From NCBI GenBank assembly GCA_038150225.1, contig JAYQWG010000007.1, forward strand, positions 1-63,820: a DNA stretch of 63,820 nt. The letters run 5' to 3'. Position numbers and translations under genes: made by a program. Shown here piece after piece: positions 25,457-34,289 of the stretch. Under the pieces are notes generated by a model, which searched no databases, was not told where the DNA came from, and was given only the letters and a program-made list of their open reading frames with translations. How positions within the stretch are numbered: the first letter of the stretch is position 1; each line of letters begins with the position of its first letter. This DNA is from Lucifugimonas sp038150225. Its GTDB lineage: Bacteria; Chloroflexota; Dehalococcoidia; Lucifugimonadales; Lucifugimonadaceae.

Positions 25457-26728
25457 TTACATCATCAGCCGGATTGGGTTTTCCAGGTTATTCTGGAATT
25501 CGTTCATAAAGACCGCCGCTTCGGCTCCATCACCAACTCGGTGATCTGCCGAGATCGTTGCGTTCATCATTTGTCCCACAACAATCTGCCCGTCTTTCAC
25601 GACCGGTTTTTCTTTCACTGCACCGACAGCAATAATTCCGGCATTCGGTGGCACGATGATTGCAGCAAATGTGTCAGTACCGAACATTCCGAGGTTCGAG
25701 GTACCAAACGTTCCTTGAGTCAACTCGTCCTGGCTAAGAGTTCCACCCTCGCCACGTGCGCGCTTCCCAAGATCCCTGACAGCTCGTGAAATCTCCACAA
25801 GAGACATGTTCTGGATTCCCATGACCGCTGGAACGATAAGTCCCTGGTCGAGTGCAATTGCTACACCGAGGTTGACACTCGAACGTCCGATCAGTTTGTC
25901 GCCGTCATACGTTGCGTTCCACTTCGGGTACTTGATCAAGGCTTTAGTAGTCGCCCTCAAAATCATGTCGTTGACCGAAACTCGTTCGCCAGACTCCGCC
26001 AGTGCTTCGTTCAACTGACGGCGGAAGTTCATTGCAGCACCCATGTCTACTTCATGAGTAACGTAGTAGTGCGGAGTTTCTGTCTTCGACTTCACTGTCA
26101 CACGGGCAATTGCTTGCCGCATGGTCGTCAAAGGAGTGTCAGAACCATCGATTGTGATCGGTGATCGCCCACCAGACATTGCGAACTGCGGTGATGGAGT
26201 GAAGCCTTCTACATCGGCTTTGGTAATTCGTCCTCCTGGGCCAGTGCCAGGAATCGCAGCGATATCAAATCCCTTTTCGGCTGCGAGTTTGCGAGCAATT
26301 GGTGACGCTTTTACCCGACCACCCTGGGATGCAAGTGGAGCTGCGGCTGCCGGAGCAGGTGCTGCTGGTGCCGCAGGAACTGGAGTTGGTTCTGGGGCAG
26401 GAGCAGGAGTCGACTCGGCAGCTTGCGCTGGTGCAGATTCCTCGGCTGGTGCGGCTGCTTCAGTCTCAGCGATTTCTGGAATTTCGTCATCGGCATCACC
26501 GATAAACGCAATCACCGTTCCTACCTGGACTAAATTGCCCTCTGCTACAACGATCTTGCGAAGCAGACCTTCTGCATAAGCTTCCATTTCGACGACAGTC
26601 TTGTCCGTCTCAACTTCTGCGAGCTTGTCCCCTCGACTGACCTGATCACCCTCGGCCTTCAACCACTTAACGATTGTGCCTTCAGTCATGTCGGCACCCA
26701 TCGAGGGCATGGTCACTTCGCTAATCAA
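25457..26728 (-). CDS. Dihydrolipoamide acetyltransferase, E2 of pyruvate dehydrogenase
   Basis: A 423-residue 2-oxo acid dehydrogenase E2. The lipoyl domain (1-80) has the lipoylated Lys in VETDKTVVEM. An Ala/Pro-rich linker (about 85-135) follows, then an E3-binding domain ASPIARKLAAEKGFD (about 141-155). The catalytic domain has His and Asp in ISADHRVGDGA near the C-terminus. The neighbours E1 alpha and E1 beta make it the pyruvate or a related 2-oxo acid complex. The rsgA gene lies between E1 beta and E2. Confidence 0.93.
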   Translation of the reverse strand: MISEVTMPSMGADMTEGTIVKWLKAEGDQVSRGDKLAEVETDKTVVEMEAYAEGLLRKIVVAEGNLVQVGTVIAFIGDADDEIPEIAETEAAAPAEESAPAQAAESTPAPAPEPTPVPAAPAAPAPAAAAPLASQGGRVKASPIARKLAAEKGFDIAAIPGTGPGGRITKADVEGFTPSPQFAMSGGRSPITIDGSDTPLTTMRQAIARVTVKSKTETPHYYVTHEVDMGAAMNFRRQLNEALAESGERVSVNDMILRATTKALIKYPKWNATYDGDKLIGRSSVNLGVAIALDQGLIVPAVMGIQNMSLVEISRAVRDLGKRARGEGGTLSQDELTQGTFGTSNLGMFGTDTFAAIIVPPNAGIIAVGAVKEKPVVKDGQIVVGQMMNATISADHRVGDGAEAAVFMNEFQNNLENPIRLMM

Positions 26729-26788
26729 ATTTGCACTCCTGCGTACGAGATCAACTGAAATATTTATTGCTACCAGCAGACAAAATCA

Positions 26789-26806
26789 CGGGTCTTAGAA
26801 GACCCG
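26789..26806 (-). terminator. Hairpin after rsgA, possible weak terminator
   Basis: An 8-bp palindrome CGGGTCTT/AAGACCCG lies in the 142 bases between rsgA and E2. On the minus strand it is followed by ATTTTGT, a short T-rich tail, so it may attenuate transcription from rsgA into E2. Confidence 0.5.
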
Positions 26807-26870
26807 CGTATGAGGGTACACAACAATTGGGAACAAGTGAGACGAATACGACCTGATTCAGGGATTTCCG

Positions 26871-28034
26871 CTAACGTTGTTGTTTCTTATCTAACTTGGA
26901 TCTCTGACGATGTGAACGCGCAATCTTCTTCATCCGCATCTGGTGAGCGGTTTTCAGCGCGGGATCGTTCTTGGTCTGCTCGAACTCAATTTCCCGCAAC
27001 ATCTGTTTGTAAGATTCGAACCGCTCAGCAATCAATTCACCGGATTCAATTGCGTCGCCAATAGCGCAACCAAGTTCACCTGAATGCGCGCAATCACGGA
27101 ACCTGCACTGCCCGAGATATTTCTCAACCTCTGAAAAAGTTTTCAACAACGCTTCTTCGCTGCCCGAAGATAGCCCGATTGACCTAATACCCGGAGTATC
27201 AATTAGTGCAGCGCCAGATGGCAGTGACAGCAGTTGACGGGTAGTTGTCGTGTGACGACCGCGCGTGTCCGATTCCCTGATCTCGCCGGTATCCATCACC
27301 TCTTCACCCATCAGGTGGTTCACAAGGGTCGATTTGCCAACGCCCGATGCGCCAAGCAGCGCCACAGTTTGTCCCGGCTGTAAGAACTGTTGAAGAGCGT
27401 CTGTTCCCGTCCCGGTAATTCCGCTGACAGGTATTACTTCGACATCGAGCGCAATCGTAAGCAACTCGTCCAACGCCTCATCCATCTCGTCCTGTCCAAC
27501 GATGTCGGATTTTGTTAGAACCACTACAGGACATGCCCCACTGTCCCAAACAACCGCCAGTTCTCGTTCGAGTCGAGAGCTATTCAAATAACTGGCTGAC
27601 TGGGCGATGAAAACAGTTTCGATATTCGCGGCGAGGAGCTGGTTATCACCTTCCTCGTCACCTCTCATTGCGCGCTTACGTTTGAGAAGCGACTTTCGTG
27701 GCAGAACCAGTTCAATTTCGTGACGCTCGGTTTGAAAGTCAGGACGCACAAGAACCCAGTCACCCACCGTCGGTTGGACCGGTTCGATTTCGAACTCGTC
27801 ATCGTGAGCTATTCGTGCGAAAGTGCTGACTGCTCTGTAATCGACATCACCACAATGGACATAATTCGATATACCGTCGACCCGCCCAATCCGACCGGGG
27901 ACAAGCCCGTCGTTTGACGAAAGAATTCGACAGAAACGCGCTCTCGAGTCATCGTCCAACCCGAATTGTGTGAGTTGGTCGATCTGCTTATTTATTGAGG
28001 AGACGGAAGATCCGTCTGGATCGCTGTTGCTCAA
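26871..28034 (-). CDS. rsgA: Ribosome small-subunit biogenesis GTPase RsgA
   Basis: A 387-residue circularly permuted GTPase. An N-terminal OB-fold (about 40-110) precedes the GTPase motifs in the permuted order: TKSDIV (G4), GASGVGKSTL (G1), TTTTRQL (G2) and DTPGI (G3). A C-terminal zinc-binding domain CRFRDCAHSGELGC completes it. It helps mature the 30S subunit. TTG start at 28032-28034. It sits between two pyruvate dehydrogenase genes on the same strand. Confidence 0.92.
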   Translation of the reverse strand: MSNSDPDGSSVSSINKQIDQLTQFGLDDDSRARFCRILSSNDGLVPGRIGRVDGISNYVHCGDVDYRAVSTFARIAHDDEFEIEPVQPTVGDWVLVRPDFQTERHEIELVLPRKSLLKRKRAMRGDEEGDNQLLAANIETVFIAQSASYLNSSRLERELAVVWDSGACPVVVLTKSDIVGQDEMDEALDELLTIALDVEVIPVSGITGTGTDALQQFLQPGQTVALLGASGVGKSTLVNHLMGEEVMDTGEIRESDTRGRHTTTTRQLLSLPSGAALIDTPGIRSIGLSSGSEEALLKTFSEVEKYLGQCRFRDCAHSGELGCAIGDAIESGELIAERFESYKQMLREIEFEQTKNDPALKTAHQMRMKKIARSHRQRSKLDKKQQR

Positions 28035-28078
28035 GGTTAGATTTCCCAGACGACCAGGAAATCTTCTACTGCCGAGCT

Positions 28079-28162
28079 TTATACGTGCGGTAAAAGACGT
28101 ACCAGATCATCTTGATACTGAGAGTTTGGAAGACGCGTGGGGACAATTGCAACTACCCGCAT
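28079..28162 (-). CDS. Possible 27-residue leader ORF before rsgA
   Basis: A small frame with a strong AGGAGG ribosome-binding site eight bases before the ATG, encoding a 27-residue peptide that ends with stop TAA 44 bases before rsgA. The peptide (MRVVAIVPTRLPNSQYQDDL, then seven more residues) has no recognisable family. It may be a leader peptide, the start of a decayed gene, or chance. Confidence 0.35.
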   Translation of the reverse strand: MRVVAIVPTRLPNSQYQDDLVRLLPHV

Positions 28163-28280
28163 AAACACATCCTCCTTTCTCTCCGCCGAAATTGGCGGTC
28201 TCATGATCCGGTGAGTACTCAAATCCTAAGCGACGCGCACGTCCGGGGACACCCGAATAACAAGATGTAACCAGAGAGAA

Positions 28281-29258
28281 CTAAAGGTCGAATCCGTTCC
28301 GTACACCGGCGAGAACTTCCTCAACACCAACGAGTGCGGTCTGTTCAAGGTCTCGGTTGTACGGCCACGGGACATCAGTCGAACCGATGCGCACCACAGG
28401 ACCGTCCAACCACTCCATGGCGCGCTCTTGAACTTCTGCAACGAGTTCGGCCATGATCCCACCGGTTCGACGAGCGGTATCGACCACAACCAACTTGTTG
28501 GTCTTCTGAGCTGAATTCACGACCGTGTCAACGTCGAGTGGGCTGAGCGAACGGAGATCAATTACTTCGACCGAAACTCCCTCAGCAGACAGCTTGTCAG
28601 CAGCGTCGTTTACCGGGCGCATGCCGTAGCCGTAGGACACAAGCGTCAGATCGCTTCCTTCTCGCGTGACATCGGCCTTACCAATCTCGATCTCGTAATA
28701 ATCCTGGGGAACGTCAGCTCTCGCTCCGTAAAGCAGGGCAGGTTCAGCCACGACTACCAGATTGTCATCCTTGATTGCTGATCGAAGCAGACCAAGAGCA
28801 TCGTAAGAGTTCGAAGGGCAAACGACTTTCATGCCAGGCACCTCGGCAAGCCACGTCTCGAAACTTTGAGAGTGTGTGGCTGCAAGCTGCACACCGGCAC
28901 CTGTAGGTGCTCGCACAACCATCGGGACACTGATTTGTCCACCTGACATATAACGAATGTTCGCTGCCATATTGACGATCTGGTCGAACGCAACTAGTGA
29001 GAACGACATCGACATGATTTCGATGATTGGTCGAAGTCCGCCAGCGGCAGCACCAATGCCAGCACCAACGAAGGCGTTCTCAGAAATTGGGGTGTCTTTG
29101 ATTCGCTTTGGACCGTACTTCTTAAGGAACCCATCGGTTACCGAGTAAGCACCACCATACTCACCAATGTCTTCACCCATAATGAATACATTGGGATCGT
29201 TTTCTAGAGCTTCATCGAGGCCGCGCTTCAGGGCCTCTCGCATTGCAATTTCTGTCAT
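28281..29258 (-). CDS. Pyruvate dehydrogenase E1 component subunit beta
   Basis: A 325-residue transketolase-type E1 beta with the N-terminal GEDIGEYGGAYSVT block, TPISENAFVGAGIGAA, and the C-terminal transketolase domain from about 200. It forms the alpha2beta2 heterotetramer with E1 alpha, four bases upstream. Together they decarboxylate pyruvate (or a similar 2-oxo acid) with thiamine diphosphate, which links to the thiamine genes in this window. Confidence 0.94.
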   Translation of the reverse strand: MTEIAMREALKRGLDEALENDPNVFIMGEDIGEYGGAYSVTDGFLKKYGPKRIKDTPISENAFVGAGIGAAAGGLRPIIEIMSMSFSLVAFDQIVNMAANIRYMSGGQISVPMVVRAPTGAGVQLAATHSQSFETWLAEVPGMKVVCPSNSYDALGLLRSAIKDDNLVVVAEPALLYGARADVPQDYYEIEIGKADVTREGSDLTLVSYGYGMRPVNDAADKLSAEGVSVEVIDLRSLSPLDVDTVVNSAQKTNKLVVVDTARRTGGIMAELVAEVQERAMEWLDGPVVRIGSTDVPWPYNRDLEQTALVGVEEVLAGVRNGFDL

Positions 29259-29261
29259 CGG

Positions 29262-30317
29262 TTAGGCCAGGACGTCGGTAAATAGTTCGGATTCATCAGG
29301 GTTCGGGCTGTTCTCAGCGAATTCAACCGATTCAGCCACTACGGCGTCTACTTCGGCTCGAATTTTCTGAATATCGGCGTCAGTCGCCATACCCATCTGA
29401 ATCAATTTTTCTGCGTAGAGATTTATCGGGTCACGCTGTTCCCACTCGCGAACTTCTTCTTGACCCCGGTACTTCTGACCATCGGCGTATGAGTGACCAA
29501 CGAATCGGAAGGTTTTTGCTTCAATGAATTGAGGTCCCTCACCTGCCCTGATCTTCTTCACAGCAAGCTCGGTCGCCTCTTTCACCGCCAGGACGTCCAT
29601 GCCGTCCACTTCGGCAGCCGGGATTCCGTAAGTCGACATTGCAGGGTAGAAATCAGTACCACCAGCACGAACACGGTCAATTGCTGATCCCATGCCGTAC
29701 ATGTTGTTCTCCAAGAAGAACAAAACGGGCAAATTCCATACCGCAGCCAGGTTCAAAACTTCGTGGTACGTGCCCTGGTTGGTCGAACCATCGCCGAAGA
29801 AACATACGGTCAAGCCGTCGGTGTCCTGGTACTGCTGGGCAAGAGCCAAGCCAGCCGCAAGCGGTAACTGACCGGCAACAATAGCGTGACCACCCATGAA
29901 CCGTTTTGCAGCGTCGAACAGGTGCATCGAGCCGCCCTTTCCCTTGGAAAGACCGGTGCCTTTGCCGAACAGCTCAGCCATAGAGCGATTCACATCAAGC
30001 CCGCGCGCCAGTGCGTGACCATGATCGCGGTAATGAGTAACGATGTAGTCCTGCTCTTGGAGAGCAGAAATGGCACCAACACCGGTCGCTTCTTGACCGA
30101 TGTAAAGGTGGAGGAAACCTCGAATGTGTCCCTTGGAGTAGTTCTCACCGCAGGCAACTTCAAACTGCCTGATCAGGAACATTTGTCTATAGAGATCTAG
30201 GTACTCAGCAGCTCCCACTGCACCAGAGTCGTCGGTGCTCGACGACGTGGATTTGCCATTCTTTGACCTTTTGGTCTTGGCAGCAGATTTTTTACTCGAT
30301 TTCGTGGAACTAGCCAT
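29262..30317 (-). CDS. Pyruvate dehydrogenase E1 component subunit alpha
   Basis: A 351-residue E1 alpha with the thiamine diphosphate motif GDGSTNQGTYHEVLNLAAV (about 176-194) ending in ENN. HYRDHGHALARG (about 95-106) and GKGTGLSKGKGGSMH are family blocks. An unusual N-terminal tail of about 30 residues is rich in Lys and Ser; it is either disordered or affected by start choice, though no better start is seen. It leads the E1 alpha, E1 beta, rsgA, E2 order. Confidence 0.94.
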   Translation of the reverse strand: MASSTKSSKKSAAKTKRSKNGKSTSSSTDDSGAVGAAEYLDLYRQMFLIRQFEVACGENYSKGHIRGFLHLYIGQEATGVGAISALQEQDYIVTHYRDHGHALARGLDVNRSMAELFGKGTGLSKGKGGSMHLFDAAKRFMGGHAIVAGQLPLAAGLALAQQYQDTDGLTVCFFGDGSTNQGTYHEVLNLAAVWNLPVLFFLENNMYGMGSAIDRVRAGGTDFYPAMSTYGIPAAEVDGMDVLAVKEATELAVKKIRAGEGPQFIEAKTFRFVGHSYADGQKYRGQEEVREWEQRDPINLYAEKLIQMGMATDADIQKIRAEVDAVVAESVEFAENSPNPDESELFTDVLA

Positions 30318-30434
30318 AAACCTTAGTTTCGATCCAAACCTTCAAAGACACTTTCAAACACCGCATTGGAGTCGAAAGTTTGTATTGCGAATACTCCATT
30401 CTAGCGGAAGAATTCGCATACTCCATGCACCTGC

Positions 30435-31331
30435 TTAGTTGAGAGATTCACCTTGAGCGATTCGCGCAGCGTTCAGGACGTTTACCAACAGCATCGAGAT
30501 CGTCATCGGACCAACGCCACCAGGCACTGGGGTAATAGCCGATGCCACCTCTTTCGCAGCATCAAAATCTACGTCGCCAGTTAATCGGTATCCCCTTTTT
30601 CGAGTTGAGTCCTCGACTCGGGAAACGCCAACGTCAATTACGATTGCTCCCGGTTTGACCATGTCTGCGGTGATCGCACCGGGGAAACCGGCCGCTGCTA
30701 TTAGTACGTCAGCTCGTTGAGTTTCCGCCGCTATATCTTCTGTACCTGTGTGACATACGGTGACCGTGGAGTTCGCTCCAACACCTTTCTGCAGCAGCAA
30801 CGCTGCGAGCGGCATGCCAACAAGCTTGCTTCGTCCAACTATCACTACCTGGGCACCATTCATGTCGACACCCTGTTCAACCAACATCCGTTGAACGCCC
30901 AATGGTGTTGCAGGTGCAAATCGGGGTTGACCAAGCATCAGCAATCCGGCGTTTTCCGGGTGAAGCCCATCGACATCCTTTTCTGGGTCGACTGCGTGGA
31001 TTACCGCATCTTCGTCGAGATGATTCGGAAGCGGAAGTTGAACAAGAATCCCGTTAAACCGATCGTCGTTATTGAGTTCGTCGATCAGCGCCAGTAATTC
31101 ATCCTGGGCAAGATCGGCAGGTCGCACGAATGTCTCGGTCATTATCCCGACCTTCTCGCACGCACGTTCTTTCCCTTTAACGTACGAGTGCGACGCCGGA
31201 TCGTCGCCGACCAACACGACCGCAAGGCCAGGAACGCGGTCGTACTTCGACTTGAATTCAGCGACTCCATCTGAGACTTCTTCGTGGACTTTACTTGCAA
31301 CTTCTTTGCCATCGATGAGTCGTGCGGTCAC
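30435..31331 (-). CDS. folD: Bifunctional methylenetetrahydrofolate dehydrogenase/cyclohydrolase
   Basis: A 298-residue FolD. SYVKGKERACEKVGI (about 49-63) contains the conserved Tyr and Lys of the active site, VQLPLPNHLD and DPEKDVDGLHPENAG are strongly conserved, and GRSKLVGMPLA and PGGVGPMT follow in the NADP domain. It interconverts methylene-, methenyl- and formyl-tetrahydrofolate, and pairs functionally with fhs at 61848. Confidence 0.95.
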   Translation of the reverse strand: MTARLIDGKEVASKVHEEVSDGVAEFKSKYDRVPGLAVVLVGDDPASHSYVKGKERACEKVGIMTETFVRPADLAQDELLALIDELNNDDRFNGILVQLPLPNHLDEDAVIHAVDPEKDVDGLHPENAGLLMLGQPRFAPATPLGVQRMLVEQGVDMNGAQVVIVGRSKLVGMPLAALLLQKGVGANSTVTVCHTGTEDIAAETQRADVLIAAAGFPGAITADMVKPGAIVIDVGVSRVEDSTRKRGYRLTGDVDFDAAKEVASAITPVPGGVGPMTISMLLVNVLNAARIAQGESLN

Positions 31332-31500
31332 AGGCGGATTCTCCCGGTGGAAGGTGAATGAGCGGAATTAGAAATTCCCGATGTCACTGAAAAATCGTAA
31401 CGACGGGAAATCAATCGTAACCGAGAATTTCAATTCCACGTATCATTTTCAAGGCAAACACATTTCGGACGTTCGAGCGTTTTCGGAGGACTCTGACCGG

Positions 31501-31884
31501 ATGATCTACACCGGCAATGATTTGATCGAAATCCCCCGAATTGCTGGAGTACTGGAAAGGTACCCTCGGCGATTCCTCGAAAAGGTCTTCACAGAAGGCG
31601 AACAACGCTATGCCCGGGGTCGGCCGCACCAACTTGCCAGTCGATTCGCCGCAAAAGAGGCAGTAATGAAACTGCTCGGCACTGGTGTTCGTGGAGTTCC
31701 GTGGAAATCCATCGAGGTAACTCGAAAGCCGGGCAGTCCGCCGGAAATCTTGCTGCACGGGTCGGCAAAAGCACGGGCGGAAAAGATGGGGATCACCCGA
31801 ATCGCCCTCAGTCTTTCCCACTCTCGAGAAATGGCCCTGGCAACTGCCGTAGGCGAAGCAAAGGATGATGCCTGGAAACCATGA
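31501..31884 (+). CDS. acpS: Holo-[acyl-carrier-protein] synthase
   Basis: A 127-residue AcpS. IYTGNDLIEIPRI (residues 2-14) has the metal-binding Asp7, and SRFAAKEAVMKLLGTG (about 46-61) holds the second conserved acidic residue. It moves phosphopantetheine from CoA to acyl carrier protein. The ATG at 31501 matches family starts and follows a GGAGG. A 40-residue longer frame from 31381 is not family-like. It overlaps the nnr ATG by four bases. Confidence 0.93.
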   Translation: MIYTGNDLIEIPRIAGVLERYPRRFLEKVFTEGEQRYARGRPHQLASRFAAKEAVMKLLGTGVRGVPWKSIEVTRKPGSPPEILLHGSAKARAEKMGITRIALSLSHSREMALATAVGEAKDDAWKP

Positions 31885-33431
31885 AATTAGTCACTGCTGA
31901 ACAGATGCGCGACATCGAACTGCGCGCCGTCGACGCTGGAGTCTCTCTGGATTCGTTGATGGAGAACGCTGGTCTAGCAGTAGCCGAGTTCGTGCGTGCC
32001 CGACACCCGAACCTCTTTGGCATGAGGATCGAGATTCTTGTTGGACCAGGAAACAACGGTGGCGATGGGCTTGTCGTCGCTAGACATTTGAGCTCTTGGG
32101 GAGCCGGTGTTTCCGTTTCCATTACCGGAAAACGCCCTGACATAGATCCAAAACTTAACGATCTCGACACAGACCGCATAAAAATATTTCGACTCGACGA
32201 AGACGATCAACTAAGCAAATTTACAAGTCGCCTGTATGCCACCGACCTAATCGTGGATGGTGTGCTTGGCACGGGAAGTAATCGCCCGATAGCGAACGAT
32301 CTCGCAGAAGTCACCTTTGCCGTGACTGAATCAGCCGTGCTCGTCTATGCAATAGACCTCCCGACAGGACTCAACGTCGACACAGGATTCTTTGACATCC
32401 GGGGAATCCCAGCGGACGCGACTCTTCAACTCGGATTTTCGAAAATCGGTCCAGCATTGAATGCTGCTGATTCACCTACCGGTGAAATACAGGTTCTTGA
32501 TATTGGAATTCCATCCGATCTCGACAGTGACGTCACCACCGTGCTTCTAGATGATGAGTACGTCACTAGCATTTATCCTTCACGCGAATCGGGTGGACAC
32601 AAAGGTAGCTTCGGCAAGGCACTGGTCTTAGCGGGATCAGAAAGATACCCAGGCGCGTTTTCTCTCGCTACCGAAACAGCGGTTAGGTCCGGATGTGGAT
32701 ACACAATTGCGGCGTCCACGACCACGCCCGTCCAAGCTACTCTGACTCGAGTGTCAGAAGCGCTGTATTTCAATCTTTCCGCTGATGGATCAGGCTCGAT
32801 ATCACCGATCTCTGCTTCACAGATATTGGAACTGGCATATAGCGCGTCTTCCATGGTCATCGGACCAGGAATGTCGAATACTCCAGCGACAAAACAATTG
32901 ATCGGGATTTTGATCGAACAGCTGCCCGAAATACTTCCTCTTGTTCTCGACGCTGATGCCCTAAATGCGCTCTCCGACACTCACGCCTGGGTTTCAAGAC
33001 TCAGGAATCAAAGAATTCTCACACCGCACGCAGCCGAACTCGCTCGTCTGATGAATACCACCACCGCAAACGTGCTGAACGATCGCCTTGGAGCCGCGAC
33101 AACAGCTGCTAACGAGCTCGAATCTACAGTTGTGCTCAAAGGCCCGTCCACAATCGTTGCAGCACCAGATGGACGTGTTTGTATTTCTCCATGGGTCAAT
33201 TCCGGGCTTGCCAAGGGTGGAAGCGGAGATGTTCTGGCGGGACTCATGGGTGGCTTGCTGGCCCAATTGCCAGATGAGCCATTCGAGATGGCGGCCACCT
33301 CCGTTTACATCCACGGATACGCAGCAAACATTGCGAGAACCGATATTGGTGAACAGGCAATGACGTCGTCAGACGTAACCAGCCGCATCGGCGAGTTTTA
33401 TCTCCGAGAAATTCAACCTAACTCGTTCTGA
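31881..33431 (+). CDS. nnr: Bifunctional NAD(P)H-hydrate epimerase / ADP-dependent dehydratase
   Basis: A 516-residue repair enzyme. The N-terminal epimerase (NnrE) shows MENAGLAV and GPGNNGGDGLVVARHL. The C-terminal dehydratase (NnrD, ribokinase-like) has KGSFGKALVLAGS, VLDADALNAL, and NSGLAKGGSGDVLAG. Together they turn damaged NAD(P)HX back to NAD(P)H. The fusion is the common bacterial form. It is coupled to acpS. Confidence 0.94.
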   Translation: MKLVTAEQMRDIELRAVDAGVSLDSLMENAGLAVAEFVRARHPNLFGMRIEILVGPGNNGGDGLVVARHLSSWGAGVSVSITGKRPDIDPKLNDLDTDRIKIFRLDEDDQLSKFTSRLYATDLIVDGVLGTGSNRPIANDLAEVTFAVTESAVLVYAIDLPTGLNVDTGFFDIRGIPADATLQLGFSKIGPALNAADSPTGEIQVLDIGIPSDLDSDVTTVLLDDEYVTSIYPSRESGGHKGSFGKALVLAGSERYPGAFSLATETAVRSGCGYTIAASTTTPVQATLTRVSEALYFNLSADGSGSISPISASQILELAYSASSMVIGPGMSNTPATKQLIGILIEQLPEILPLVLDADALNALSDTHAWVSRLRNQRILTPHAAELARLMNTTTANVLNDRLGAATTAANELESTVVLKGPSTIVAAPDGRVCISPWVNSGLAKGGSGDVLAGLMGGLLAQLPDEPFEMAATSVYIHGYAANIARTDIGEQAMTSSDVTSRIGEFYLREIQPNSF

Positions 33432-33493
33432 TCATCTGATACCGGATGTTGAGACCGTTCAAATCGGGCTGAAGAACATATAATTAATCCGCA

Positions 33494-34279
33494 TTGACTT
33501 CCCTACTCGCCGTAGACATCGGCAATACAAACGTAACCATTGGCTCTTTCAAAGACGAAGAGTTAGTTGCTACCTGGCGACTCGCCACACGCGAAACGCC
33601 GACCATTGACGAACACGCGTGGGCACTCCAGGGTGTACTTCGCTCCAAAGGTGTCGAGCCAACAGATTTCGACGCAGTGGTGATGTGTTCCGTAGTTCCT
33701 CCACTGACAGAGGATTACACCGCGGCTCTCGCGCAACTAACCGAAATTGAGCCGCTGATAATTGGTCCCGGTGTGCGAACCGGTATTCGAATTCACTACG
33801 ACCGTACTCAGGATGTTGGTGCCGACCGAATTGTCGATGCTGTCGCAGCGCACCAAACCTACGGTGGGCCACTCATTGTGGTCGATATTGGAACAGCAAC
33901 GGTATTCGATGCAGTCACAGCAGACGGAGACTACATAGGCGGAGCGATCGCACCGGGTTTGGAAATCGCAGCTGAAGCAATGTTCCGCAACACATCACTG
34001 CTAAGGCGTGTCGAAATGGTTGCTCCGGACCGCGTGATCGGTAGAAGCACCGTCGCCTCGATGCAGTCGGGATTTGTATATGGATTTACCGAACTGATAG
34101 AAGGCATGATCGAGCGGTTCAAGATTGAGTTGTCCCCGAAAGCTCCAGATGATGTGACGGTTGTGGCAACCGGCGGACTCGCTGAGTTGATGTCCCAACA
34201 GACCGAATCGTTCGATCACGTAAACCCTGAGTTGACGCTGCTGGGGCTGCGGTTACTCCACGAGATGAACGGCCAGTAG
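33494..34279 (+). CDS. coaX: Type III pantothenate kinase
   Basis: A 261-residue CoaX with the ASKHA-fold phosphate motif VDIGNTNVTIGSF (about 6-18), GADRIVDAVAAHQ (with the catalytic Asp) and VVDIGTATVFDAV. It makes phosphopantothenate for coenzyme A and is followed directly by coaBC, which takes the next step. The start is a TTG at 33494. Confidence 0.94.
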   Translation: MTSLLAVDIGNTNVTIGSFKDEELVATWRLATRETPTIDEHAWALQGVLRSKGVEPTDFDAVVMCSVVPPLTEDYTAALAQLTEIEPLIIGPGVRTGIRIHYDRTQDVGADRIVDAVAAHQTYGGPLIVVDIGTATVFDAVTADGDYIGGAIAPGLEIAAEAMFRNTSLLRRVEMVAPDRVIGRSTVASMQSGFVYGFTELIEGMIERFKIELSPKAPDDVTVVATGGLAELMSQQTESFDHVNPELTLLGLRLLHEMNGQ

Positions 34280-34289
34280 GCTGGAACAA

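Noticed and set aside
30370..30440. Short repeat of ATACTCCAT near the E1 alpha start
   Set aside because: It is only about 9 bases long and imperfect; too short to call a functional element.
31381..31500. 40-codon N-terminal extension of acpS
   Set aside because: Family members start at the ATG at 31501, and a GGAGG precedes that ATG.
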